Shown here: in pieces, positions 16,656 through 47,943 of the stretch
Position numbering within the stretch: the stretch's first letter is position 1
Layout: each line of letters opens with the position of its first letter
Source: Bradyrhizobium diazoefficiens
GTDB taxonomy: Bacteria > Pseudomonadota > Alphaproteobacteria > Rhizobiales > Xanthobacteraceae
DNA: 64,000 nt
Assembly (NCBI RefSeq): GCF_016616885.1
Contig: NZ_CP067102.1
Span: 1,888,501-1,952,500 of the forward strand
Direction of reading: 5' to 3'
Notes under the pieces: generated by a model
Told to the model about the DNA's origin: nothing
The model's database searches: none
What the model saw: the letters and a program-made list of their open reading frames with translations, nothing else
Program-made: the position numbers and the translations under genes

Positions 16656-18131
16656 TTAGTTTCTCCAACTGCCCAGCGCCGCGTGGAGCTCGGACACGGC
16701 ATCTGCCGATTCGCGGACCGGTCCGGTCAGGAGGGCGCCTGCTGCCAGGAAGGCCGATAAGTCGGCCCGGGGGTCACCTGCGGCGATATGCGGATGTTCC
16801 TCAAGATAGCCAGTGTGAATTTGTCCATGCAGAAATCCGTCGTCCGCGAGGATACGGGCAAGGAAGCTGGCGTTGGTTGTGCAACCGAGAAGCACCAAGT
16901 CCCGCATGGCGCGATGCGCCTTTTGCGCAGTCTCGATACGCGAGGGCGCATGCACGATGATCTTGGCGAGCAAGGGGTCGAATGCTGTCGTGATCTTCTG
17001 ACCTCGCGAAAGGCCGCTGTCGATGCGGATACCCTCGCCGCCGGGATAGTCGAGCACAAGGACCTTACCTGTTGTTGGAGCGTATCCGCGCTCCGGCGCT
17101 TCGGCACACAACCTGGCTTCGATCGCGTGTCCGCTCGGCACAACGTCGGACTGCGCCAATCCAAGTGGGCGGCCCGCAGCGATGTGGATCTGTTCGGCAA
17201 CAAGATCAACGCCCGTAATCATCTCGGTCACGGGATGCTCAACTTGCAAACGTGTATTCATTTCCAGAAAGTGGAACTCTCCTCCGCCAAGGAGGAATTC
17301 GACAGTGCCGGCACTGTGATAGTTGGCTGCACGCGCGATGCCGACGGCAGTATCGCAGATCCTTTGGCGCAACTCCGACGACAGCCCCGACGCGGGCGCC
17401 TCTTCGATGACCTTCTGAAACCGACGTTGGATCGAGCACTCGCGCTCGAACAGATGAGCAACGTTTCCGAAGGCGTCGCCGAGCACCTGGACTTCGATAT
17501 GGCGCGGGTTTTCGATATGTCGTTCGACGTAAAGCCGGCCATCTCCGAAGTAGCGCTGCGCCTCGCTTCGCGCCTGCGCAATTGCGTCCTCCAGCACGCC
17601 GACGTCGCGCACAATCTGCATGCCTTTGCCGCCGCCGCTCACGGAAGGTTTTACCAGCAAAGGGGATCCCATGGCCCGGGCTCTGCGCACGAAGGTCGTT
17701 GGATCATCTTCCTCGATGGCGCAAGGAACGACTGGAAAGCCGTGTTGCTGAACGAAGTTGCGAGCTCGGATTTTGTCGCCCATCAGTTCGATGTTTTCGG
17801 GGCTAGGTCCGATGAAGGTGATGCCGGCGCTCGTAACGGCCCTGGCGAACTTCGCATTCTCCGACAGAAATCCATAACCTGGATGCAGTGCACCAGCGCT
17901 CGCCTGTCGGGCGGCGGCGATAATCTGCGGGATGTCGAGATAGGCAGCAATCGGCGTGGGTCCGTCGATCGCGATGGCTGCATCGGCCATAGAGACCGCA
18001 AGCGTGCGGGCATCAATGTCGTGGTGGACGATCGCAGAACGAAGCCCCAACTTGCGAAGGGTCTTGATGATACGAACGGCGATCTCTCCCCTGTTGGCGA
18101 TCAGAACGGTATCAAAAGGGAGTTCATGCAT
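16656..18131 (-). CDS. Biotin carboxylase subunit of acyl-CoA carboxylase
   Basis: About 491 residues with the biotin carboxylase layout. It starts FDTVLIANRGEIAVRIIKTL, has the ATP-grasp glycine-rich loop KPSVSGGGKGMQIV (about residue 160) and the metal/catalytic segment EMNTRLQVEHPVTEMITG (about residues 290-307). It carboxylates the biotin of the carrier encoded by the next gene. The start at 18131 gives the canonical N-terminus; the frame is open to 18221. It heads the biotin carboxylase, carrier, carboxyltransferase set. No enoyl-CoA hydratase or HMG-CoA lyase is nearby, so leucine breakdown is not clearly the pathway. Confidence 0.92.
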   Translation of the reverse strand: MHELPFDTVLIANRGEIAVRIIKTLRKLGLRSAIVHHDIDARTLAVSMADAAIAIDGPTPIAAYLDIPQIIAAARQASAGALHPGYGFLSENAKFARAVTSAGITFIGPSPENIELMGDKIRARNFVQQHGFPVVPCAIEEDDPTTFVRRARAMGSPLLVKPSVSGGGKGMQIVRDVGVLEDAIAQARSEAQRYFGDGRLYVERHIENPRHIEVQVLGDAFGNVAHLFERECSIQRRFQKVIEEAPASGLSSELRQRICDTAVGIARAANYHSAGTVEFLLGGGEFHFLEMNTRLQVEHPVTEMITGVDLVAEQIHIAAGRPLGLAQSDVVPSGHAIEARLCAEAPERGYAPTTGKVLVLDYPGGEGIRIDSGLSRGQKITTAFDPLLAKIIVHAPSRIETAQKAHRAMRDLVLLGCTTNASFLARILADDGFLHGQIHTGYLEEHPHIAAGDPRADLSAFLAAGALLTGPVRESADAVSELHAALGSWRN

Positions 18132-18309
18132 TCTCGTACCTTCAGTTACTTGGTGTGCCCGACTACAGACGTTGAGCTCGGGCGCGGACGATCGTCCGGT
18201 CAGCCCAGCGTCACGTGTCACAACAGATAATCGGATCGGTCTAAGGCGGCGAAACGTTCACTTGCTGCAGCACGAATACGATCAAGCGAAACCAGCTGTC
18301 GCGCATACC

Positions 18310-18606
18310 TCATCTTGGGTTCCCATTTCCTGTGGCAGCATCCCGAACTGAGATGATCTGACGACATTGCACGCTCAGGCGCTGGATATTGGCTTTGAGG
18401 CAGGCCGCAACGGCGTCCTCATCAGGTATGTGGGCGCCGCAGAGGCGAAACGCATCCGGTGTGCACGCCTGTCGCGCCTCCACTGGGACCGGCCGATCTC
18501 GCGCACCTGCACTTCCGCAGCACAGAGCTGTCGTCATCCAAACGCCAAAAAGAGAAATTGTATAGCGATGCGCTCTGGGGCGCGACGAGCGGTTGGTGCG
18601 CTGCAT
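18310..18606 (-). CDS. Small secreted Cys-rich protein
   Basis: About 98 residues if started at 18606. A basic N-terminus and a hydrophobic stretch (YTISLFGVWMTTALCCGSAGA) look like a signal peptide. The mature part holds a four-Cys motif: ACTPDAFRLCGAHIPDEDAV followed by AACLKANIQRLSVQC. The same Cys-spaced motif occurs in many small exported Bradyrhizobium proteins of unknown function, some labelled cysteine-rich repeat proteins. The frame is open to 18819 but the upstream part is low-complexity and would bury the signal peptide. Confidence 0.6.
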   Translation of the reverse strand: MQRTNRSSRPRAHRYTISLFGVWMTTALCCGSAGARDRPVPVEARQACTPDAFRLCGAHIPDEDAVAACLKANIQRLSVQCRQIISVRDAATGNGNPR

Positions 18607-19547
18607 GTGGTTCACGGCTGTCCTCTGTCGGGGTGATCTACGATATTGTTCATGCTGCACCGCGTGATGGTCGTGCGATGGGCGAGTTGCGTTCAAGCCC
18701 GCCGCGATCCGAGAACGTCGTGCTCCGATCTCAGATGCCCGAATCACCCGAGCGGCCAGCGGACCGGCGGCTCGCATCGCGACCGATTGGCCGTGTCGGG
18801 AGTGCCCGGGCATCAGCACAGAAGTCTTGCGATGCAGGTTCGAAGGTCTGAAAGATTCACAATTCTCATCGCGCGTCAGGAAGTGACCGGAGGTCGGACG
18901 CGGTCCGCCACCTTACTTGTATGATACAAGCTCACGTTACGTCCGATTCAAGCCTCTTGAGAGCCACTTGTGAGAATAGATTGAGACCGATGCGCTGCCA
19001 GGGCGGGTTGGGCCGAACGGAGGCGCAAGCCCAATGCTCGATATGGGCCGCATTCGCCCGCTATTGCGAGCTCATGGGATATCCAGAGCGCGAGCGCTAT
19101 TCGCAGGTGAGATGCGAATTAAGGCGTGCTGGGTCGCGTTACACCCCTTGAGCCGCGCGGCATTCGCTCTGAAGTCGTCGGCATCTTCCGGATCGGCAGC
19201 GCTGAGCGCCGTTTCGATACTGGCCACTCACACCATGGTATTGAGCGGGCAAATCCTGACACCTCACTGACCGATCGGTGTCGGGGTGTCGCTCCGTTTC
19301 ACTCCCGGAAAGGGCGAAGCCAATTTGCTTACCGTGCTATCAAGTCGAGCAAGAGAGATATCGGGCAGCGCGCTACTCGATGCGCGCCTCGCCCGGACCC
19401 GGCATCGCCACGCTCGGCGGATACGCTTGTCGCAGCCGCGCAGTCAAAGCCTGATCATGCTCCAACCTCGAAAGGAAGGGAGCATGATCTAATTGCGTCC
19501 GCCGTTCCGGCGGCGCACGCGCGGCTATCTTTGAAAACGCGAACCTC
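18607..19547. other. Intergenic region, no supported gene
   Basis: About 940 bp between the secreted-protein gene start and the methyltransferase 3' end. Several short frames overlap on the plus strand without recognisable products or ribosome sites. Confidence 0.4.
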
Positions 19548-20507
19548 TCACGGCTCCAGTGTGACCTGCAAACCCTCGTGACTTCCAACGTGAACGTAAC
19601 GCGGTCCGATTGGCCGACCTCGACCGCTGGCGACGGTGACAATGTCTTCCAGGGGAGCGGCGCGTGCATCCGATGCAGGGCGGGACAAGATCAGATCGGC
19701 GTGGAACAGACCTTCCGATTCAAGTCCGGTCGCATCGATGCCAAGAGCTGCCAAAGTGGCCAAACTCCTCTCAAATTCCTCGGCGTCGCGAAATCGACGC
19801 TGAATAAATGTCGCACCAGTAAGGCGTTCCGTCACAAGACCACGCTTTTCGAACGTCGCAGCCAGGGAATCATACGGGAACATCCGCAGCACGAAAGAGA
19901 TGATCCATGGACGCGTCTCTGTCACATCGAGAATTTTGCTGAACGTCTTCTCGGTGACGTAGCCGATGCAGCCCGTCGACATGATGACATCAGCGGAACG
20001 GAGAATACGCGCGCCTTCCGTCGAAAGCGATTCCTTTTCAAGGTCGGCGACAATACCCTGCTCAAGCAGGCCAACGGCCGTTGCATAGCGGATTGCCGGT
20101 GCGGATACATCGAGACCGATAAACCGCGCTAGACCAACATCAGGCCAAGCCGAATAAAACTTGCGATCGAGATCCACCAGTGTCTCGGAACTGATCGCCC
20201 TCATCTCGCGCCGGGCATAGCGGTGACGCAAGCCGCCGAAGGTCAGTGGAAACCGATGCACCGCCGCGTTGATGCCGTATGAACAGCCGACATCAAGCAC
20301 GATCGGCTTAACGCTGGTTGCCGAAGCTTTCGCTGCCAGAATCTGACGCACGACCGGCTCTGCCACATCCGGGATCATATAATCCAAGCCTCCCAGGACG
20401 GAGAAATACGCTCTTGGATCATCCAAAGCGTAAATGTCATCGAAGATAGCTTTATCCCGATTGATACGCGAAAAATCTGCTCGCAACCCAACGTCTCCAC
20501 ATTTCAA
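19548..20507 (-). CDS. Class I SAM-dependent methyltransferase
   Basis: A 319-residue protein with a SAM-binding Rossmann core: motif I is PIVLDVGCSYGINAA (about residues 68-82), followed by FIGLDVSAPAIRYA (acidic loop, motif II) and SADVIMSTGCIGYV (motif IV region). The long N-terminal lead-in and the C-terminal extension are not typical of small-molecule O-methyltransferases, and the substrate cannot be read from the sequence. It lies 3.6 kb from the NRPS, next to the MATE exporter on the same strand, so a tailoring role for the peptide is possible but unproven. Confidence 0.8.
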   Translation of the reverse strand: MKCGDVGLRADFSRINRDKAIFDDIYALDDPRAYFSVLGGLDYMIPDVAEPVVRQILAAKASATSVKPIVLDVGCSYGINAAVHRFPLTFGGLRHRYARREMRAISSETLVDLDRKFYSAWPDVGLARFIGLDVSAPAIRYATAVGLLEQGIVADLEKESLSTEGARILRSADVIMSTGCIGYVTEKTFSKILDVTETRPWIISFVLRMFPYDSLAATFEKRGLVTERLTGATFIQRRFRDAEEFERSLATLAALGIDATGLESEGLFHADLILSRPASDARAAPLEDIVTVASGRGRPIGPRYVHVGSHEGLQVTLEP

Positions 20508-20866
20508 TTTGCACGCACGCCTAAGGCTGTTGCCTCGACCAGTACTCCTCTCATCGCAGATGTTGGCCGATGTATGAACCCCACGATGCTTTTGCGCTCT
20601 GCCTCACCCCAATTCTTGAAAGCTGCGCCGCGCCAGTCATTCTCCCTCCGCGAGCCCTGCAGCTTGTCGCATTGATGCTGAAGCTGGACATTGAGGCGGA
20701 GTGAAGACGTAGAGCGACGGCCAAATCTGCCGCGACATTCCAAGATGTAGGGGGATCCGCCTCGAGGCTGACTGCGAGCATCTTCTCGACATCACGCCAA
20801 ATGCAGTCGTCCCTCCACTAAGCTGACTGCCCCTAGGTCTATCTGAATGTCGAGGAACCGGATGCA
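20508..20866. other. Intergenic region, no supported gene
   Basis: About 360 bp upstream of the methyltransferase. A weak -24/-12-like sequence exists near 20808-20823 (minus strand) but its -24 part is poor, so no promoter is called. Confidence 0.35.
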
Positions 20867-21073
20867 CTAACAGCTCGAGCTCATGACGATGTCATGGACC
20901 ATACGGACCATAGGGAGTATCTCTAAAGGAGTGGCCGCGATCGTCCCTTCGCAACCGTTCGAAGAAAGGCTGTTGCGTCTATCCTGGAAGCGATTGACCT
21001 CGCTCGCATCCAGACCGCGCGGCAGGACATCGGATGCGCCCTCGCGCACGTGACCTGCGAATACTGGAGTCAT
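20867..21073 (-). pseudogene. Relic of a second P450 gene (5' end only)
   Basis: The minus-strand frame reads TPVFAGHVREGASDV, then GLDASEVNRFQD, closely matching the N-terminus of the intact P450 (ILAGHAREGAYDVGLSDLDV, then SDVKRFQDD). It then degenerates by indels; a displaced HDIV matches the KYHDIV of the intact gene. I-helix, ExxR and haem loop are absent. Confidence 0.75.
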
Positions 21074-21370
21074 GCTCGGCCTCAGGTTCTTACCTCTCAA
21101 CTTGCTTCCGCTCGCTGGGGCGAAGTCCCACGATGGCTCGGAGAGCGTCTCACGATTTTGAATTTACTGATCCATCATTCTCCACCCGCCCTGGCGATTT
21201 CCGTTACGAGCGATTTATTGGTTCGAATGGAAGAATACCGGAAGCCGGATCGCAGCTCACTATCATAATTGGGAGGAGCGTGAGCTTGGTCAGTTCTATA
21301 ATTCGTCCTCGCACAAACGCCCAACTGATTGCAGCTTCATTACGCAATATTGGGCGAATCTTGCGACACA
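20870..21370. repeat. P450 5' end and upstream region, copy B of the dispersed duplication
   Basis: Diverged counterpart of about 9600-10110, including roughly 300 bp upstream of the coding start. Conservation of this non-coding part in both copies suggests the duplicated unit included the promoter. Confidence 0.65.
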
Positions 21371-21735
21371 ACAACCGGCGATGGTGTCCTTGTCTACAGC
21401 GTTGATGCCAGGACCTCGACTGGCCACAGCCCGGTGAGAATCGTGCCGGCCAAAACGACGACGAAGTTCAACTACGGGGAATTGTTCGAAGCGCCGTTTT
21501 GCTCAGGATCAACCCTCGATGACCCGGCGTTGCCATTCAGTCTTTCGACCAAAGCCAAGCGCGACGACGGCTACGTTGTGGGCCTGAAGGTGCGCTAAGC
21601 GGCCTTAGCGCAATGGCTGTTCCTGGGCTCAAGGGGCTTGGCTTCGTGGCGAACAAATTTGCGCCGTTCCCTAGTTGCCGCACGCCACGTCGCTGCCGCT
21701 CACCGCAGCTGGTGCCCCGCCCCTGGAGTTGGCTC
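21371..21735. other. Intergenic region 3' of the MATE gene
   Basis: A plus-strand frame ending at 21598 (tail AKRDDGYVVGLKVR) looks as if it could be the 3' end of a decayed gene, but no family could be assigned. Confidence 0.35.
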
Positions 21736-23271
21736 CTACCCCTGGTTCGACGCTCGATTTGAAGCGAACCCAGGTCTGTTCGCCAAGAGCTGCAAGCGGA
21801 GCACAAGGAGCGCCGCGTAAACGGCCTTGCCGATCGACAAGCCAATCCAGATGCCGATGGCGCCGAGGCCGGTTTTGAAGCCGAGCACGTAACTGAGCGA
21901 AAGGCCAATCAGCCAGTAAGCGACGGCGGCGAAAAGGAGCGGCACGCGCGTGTCCTTCAGACCGCGCAAGCCACCCGCCGCAATGCTCTGCAAGGCGTCA
22001 GTCATAAAGAAGCTCGCCCCAACAAGAATGAGCGCTGCAGTCAGCTCGATCGTCGCGCCGGCATTGCTGGCCGCTTGGCCGACGAACAGCGCGGCGATCT
22101 CAAAGCGTGCGCCGATCACCGCAAGCGTAGCAATCGCCGCGATCAGGACTCCGAGCAAGATGGCGGCCAAACCAGCTCGCCTGATGGCCGACAGATCGTT
22201 GCGGCCGAGTGCGTGCCCGATCCGCACGTTGGCGGCCATGCCGATGCAAAAAGAAATCATGAACAGGATCGTGGTAACCTGGAACGCGATCTGGTGGGCG
22301 GCCACCGCCGTGGTGCTGATCACACCCATCAGGAGCGCCGTCGCAGAGAAAAGCCCCGATTCCATGAAAATGGCGGCCGAAATCGGCGTGCCGACCACGA
22401 TGAGCTGCCGCATCAGTGGCCAGTCGAAGCGCCACAAATAGAGCAGCACCCGGTAGTCACGAAAGGGATGACACCTTGTGACGAACCATAAACCGGCCAA
22501 GAAAGTCGCACAGTTCACGAGACTGGTCGCAAGCCCCGCCCCGAACAAGTCAAGTTGCGGCAGGCCAAGCTTGCCGGTGATCAACAGATAGGCCAGCAGC
22601 GCGTTGATCGGGATGGCGGCGAGGGTGATCCATAAGGCTGGCGTTGGCCGGTTGACGGCTGCCATGAAGCTGCGGATCGCTAAGAACCACAGCGACGGCA
22701 AGATGCCCCAGGCGAGTCCGAACAGATATTGCTGAGCAAGCCGTGCCGTCGCTGGGCCGTGGCCTAGCGCAAGCACAATTCGCTCGCCATGCGCCGGCAA
22801 GGCCATGATCGGCACCCACAGGACAACTGCGATCCACAGGCCCATGCGCAGCGAACGCCGAACAAGGGGGGCATCGGCAGCACCACAGGCTTGTGCGGCG
22901 AGCGGACCTACCGCTGATATCACGCCTGCTCCGAAGGTCAGGCCGACCGACAAGACCATGCCGGCGAGGGCGGCTGCGGCAACCGCCTCGGTGCCGATGC
23001 GGCCGATATAGGCAAGATCTGTCGCCATCATCGCAATCTGCCCAAGCTGCGTTAGCGCTATTGGTAACGCAAGTCTGGCGGTTTCGGCGAGTTCGATCCT
23101 GAGGTGATGGCCAGCTATCCATTTCGACAATCGGTGACGCCACGATGATGCTCGCTTCGTTTCTGCCGTCTTTCTCATTGCATTGGCTGCCCGGGGATTG
23201 CCGCGCTCCAGCAAACTGATCTTTTGCTTTGCTCGGACGATCTTCTCGCCGCGTTTGCGCGTAGGCCGCAT
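21736..23271 (-). CDS. MATE-family multidrug/metabolite efflux transporter (NorM-like)
   Basis: Up to 511 residues with about twelve hydrophobic helices in two homologous halves. Signatures are LALPIALTQLGQIAMMATDLAYIG in the first helix region, GPLAAQACGA, and in the second half VGTPISAAIFMESGLFS and HQIAFQV. MATE proteins export drugs or metabolites by Na+ or H+ antiport. The frame starts at 23271; an internal ATG at 23178 would remove a basic leader, and no ribosome site decides between them. It is transcribed away from the NRPS genes, with the NifA site 166 bp from its start, so it is the natural candidate exporter for the peptide. Confidence 0.88.
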   Translation of the reverse strand: MRPTRKRGEKIVRAKQKISLLERGNPRAANAMRKTAETKRASSWRHRLSKWIAGHHLRIELAETARLALPIALTQLGQIAMMATDLAYIGRIGTEAVAAAALAGMVLSVGLTFGAGVISAVGPLAAQACGAADAPLVRRSLRMGLWIAVVLWVPIMALPAHGERIVLALGHGPATARLAQQYLFGLAWGILPSLWFLAIRSFMAAVNRPTPALWITLAAIPINALLAYLLITGKLGLPQLDLFGAGLATSLVNCATFLAGLWFVTRCHPFRDYRVLLYLWRFDWPLMRQLIVVGTPISAAIFMESGLFSATALLMGVISTTAVAAHQIAFQVTTILFMISFCIGMAANVRIGHALGRNDLSAIRRAGLAAILLGVLIAAIATLAVIGARFEIAALFVGQAASNAGATIELTAALILVGASFFMTDALQSIAAGGLRGLKDTRVPLLFAAVAYWLIGLSLSYVLGFKTGLGAIGIWIGLSIGKAVYAALLVLRLQLLANRPGFASNRASNQG

Positions 23272-23395
23272 CGAGCGGCATGCCTATCGGTAGGATGTTC
23301 TGACTCTCAACAACGCGTCACTCGAAGATGGTGAGAGCGTTCTGACCGGCAAGGGTGATATCGGTAAACATCGCGTTCGGCTGTGCTGTGAGCTG

Positions 23396-23411
23396 TGTCT
23401 CGTTCAAGACG
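23396..23411. promoter_or_regulatory. Imperfect NifA upstream activator sequence
   Basis: TGTCTCGTTCAAGACG is TGT-N10-ACG, one mismatch from the NifA site. It sits 42 bp before a perfect site and could be a second half of a tandem binding region. Confidence 0.35.
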
Positions 23412-23437
23412 TCGTTAGCGTAGTCGCGACAGCAAAC

Positions 23438-23453
23438 TGTCTGCACCCAGACA
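23438..23453. promoter_or_regulatory. NifA upstream activator sequence (perfect TGT-N10-ACA)
   Basis: TGTCTGCACCCAGACA is an exact TGT-N10-ACA and lies inside a longer perfect inverted repeat (CTGTCTG-CACC-CAGACAG, 23437-23454). Its centre is about 60 bp upstream of a -24/-12 promoter pointing at the NRPS genes, the normal arrangement for NifA-activated promoters. Confidence 0.75.
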
Positions 23454-23502
23454 GCGCGGCGGGATGTTCATCGTTTCTTGAAGAGAATGCACGCTACGTC
23501 GT

Positions 23503-23518
23503 TGGCATGTCGGTTGCT
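23503..23518 (+). promoter_or_regulatory. Sigma-54 (-24/-12) promoter for the NRPS operon
   Basis: TGGCATGTCGGTTGCT fits TGGCACG-N4-TTGCW with a single C-to-T change and exact GG-N10-GC spacing. Transcription would start near 23530, leaving a leader of about 560 nt before the first NRPS start codon. Confidence 0.75.
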
Positions 23519-23529
23519 TAAAATGGGGG

Positions 23530-24090
23530 ACGTCCGTTGCGACAACGACGGCCTTGCAGCACCTGGTCTAAGTATTCAGATGAAACTTGCGCGATTGATC
23601 AAAGTCGGAGGCCTGCTGGTGCGCTCGCGTCCAAGGCGCACGACTGTCTTGCTAGCTCTCTCAGCTTCCGATCCGACAATCGATTTGGCCGCCGTCAACC
23701 TGCAGCTCAAGCGCGGCCATCTGTTGCCGCGGGATGCCGGCCCTATGGTCTCTAAGCTGACCGCCGCCGACAAGCCGGTATTCGCTGATCGATGGATGGT
23801 GCGCGCCTTCTTTGGCCCGCATCGCTTCAGTCCGCTGTGTTCGCCAAAGGCATTCACAGCGACGAAATCGTCCGCATCAGGAGCCTGCAGGTGCCGTCTC
23901 AGCGCTCCAGCCGCCCGATCAGTTGCTGGCTTGAAAATCACCCGGCCATTGGCGTGTCGCGACAGGTCTGTTGGCGTCTGGTTCGGCGGCCCGGATGGTT
24001 GGGCGCTGAATGCGCGCACATTGTCAAGTCGCTGCAAGCTAAACCGGGGCGCTGGCCTTCCGATTCTAAGCGACGACGAGGTGCGCCCAC
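23530..24090 (+). other. Leader of the NRPS transcript with an unresolved, possibly broken ORF
   Basis: A frame from ATG 23578 to 24107 (176 codons) overlaps the NRPS start by 17 nt. Its first ~70 codons have gene-like codon use; after about 23800 another frame (23792-24094) looks more gene-like, suggesting a frameshifted gene. No MbtH motif and no secure phosphopantetheinyl transferase motif were found, so no product is assigned. Confidence 0.35.
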
Positions 24091-47078
<22,988 letters not shown>

Positions 47079-47138
47079 AATGGACGGTATAAACAGACTA
47101 CGTCCGACACATCAGATCCTAACGCCATGGCCAAGCCA

Positions 47139-47310
47139 TCAACGACGCAAAGGACCGTGCCATCGAACTCCTCAAGGAGCGCGGCATCGCGCGCCCTTCC
47201 GAGTTGCCAGGGCGCGAGTCACGGCGGCGACCATCGCCCGCGTGAAGCAAAAGGGCCTCGTCGTCCAACTCGGACGCGGGCCTTACGAACTGCGCGCTCA
47301 CGGGCTGTGA
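47139..47310 (+). pseudogene. AbiEi-like winged-helix regulator/antitoxin relic
   Basis: One frame gives AKDRAIELLKERGIARPSEL and, after a frameshift near 47210, a second gives VTAATIARVKQKGLVVQLGR, then GPYEL and a stop at 47310. This is the N-terminal winged-helix pattern of AbiEi/type IV antitoxin-like regulators (helix, RGI.R..EL, ..ARL..KGL...GRG.Y). The rest of the protein is missing. Confidence 0.5.
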
Positions 47311-47354
47311 GGAGCCAGAGCTCCCGTAGAGCGCGCTATGAGTATATCAGCTAT

Positions 47355-47397
47355 TATACGCTCAAGCGTATACTGACAGTTATCCCCGAAGCGTATA
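47355..47397. promoter_or_regulatory. Operator palindrome upstream of the hipBA relic
   Basis: TATACGCT-CA-AGCGTATA (47355-47372) is a perfect 8-bp inverted repeat, and a further AGCGTATA half-site lies at 47390-47397, just before the hipB start. HipB-family antitoxins repress their own operon through such repeats, so this is probably the old autoregulatory operator. Confidence 0.6.
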
Positions 47398-47420
47398 TGG
47401 CGTGCCTAGAGAAGTACGCC

Positions 47421-47651
47421 GTGGACCAAATCGTCCGAACGCCCAAGCAAATCGGAGATTGCCATCCGCCGGCAGCGGCGCTAGCTCGGCCTCAACCAGC
47501 CTCAGGGACAAGACAAAGCTAGGCGGTCGAGAGCGGCGCGCCCGGGACTCAGCTCGGAACGCTTTGCGGCATTCTTGCAGCGCTCGACCTCGAGTTCGTT
47601 ATCCGTTCCAGGACGAAGGCAAAGGCGCCCGAGATCGAGGACATCTTTTGA
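47421..47651 (+). pseudogene. hipB-like antitoxin relic
   Basis: Starts GTG and reads DQIVRTPKQIGD; after a frameshift it continues AIRRQRR-stop-LGLNQPQ, then in a third frame VESGAPGTQLGTLCGILAAL and DLEFVIRSRTKAKAPEIEDIF before TGA. This is the Xre/HipB layout (helix-turn-helix, then the LD.E..I...K....EIEDIF tail). The stop overlaps the hipA start as TGATG, so the original operon order is preserved although the gene is dead. Confidence 0.75.
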
Positions 47652-47836
47652 TGGCCCGCCCGCGGCGGCATATCCCGCTGAATGTCTTCTTGAACGGCCG
47701 TCTCGTCAGGCGCCTGAACAGGCAATCCAGCGGCGCAATCGACTTTCAGTATGATCCGGTCCTGGCTTGCCTGGGAGCATGCGTTGCCGTGTCGCTATCT
47801 CTACCTCTGCGCGAGGACGTGACAATGGTTCCCTAA
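47651..47836 (+). pseudogene. hipA-like toxin kinase, N-terminal relic
   Basis: Reads MARPRRHIPLNVFLNGRLV, then NRQSSGAIDFQYDP, then after two compensating indels a shifted WLAWEHALP, then SLSLPLRED. This is the N-terminal beta domain of HipA (LNG..VG.L......ISF.YDP.WLA......SLSLPLR). The kinase domain is absent. Confidence 0.8.
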
Positions 47837-47943
47837 AGGACTTGAAAACTTTGTGGTCGGACCGCTTATCGAGCCTTTATTGGAGTTTATAGAAATAACC
47901 TTTATTATGAGACCAGAACTAGCTCCCCTGCGAAAGGTTTTCC

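Noticed and set aside
16788..18230. 480-codon plus-strand frame
   Set aside because: Exact antisense of the biotin carboxylase gene, which has full family motifs on the minus strand.
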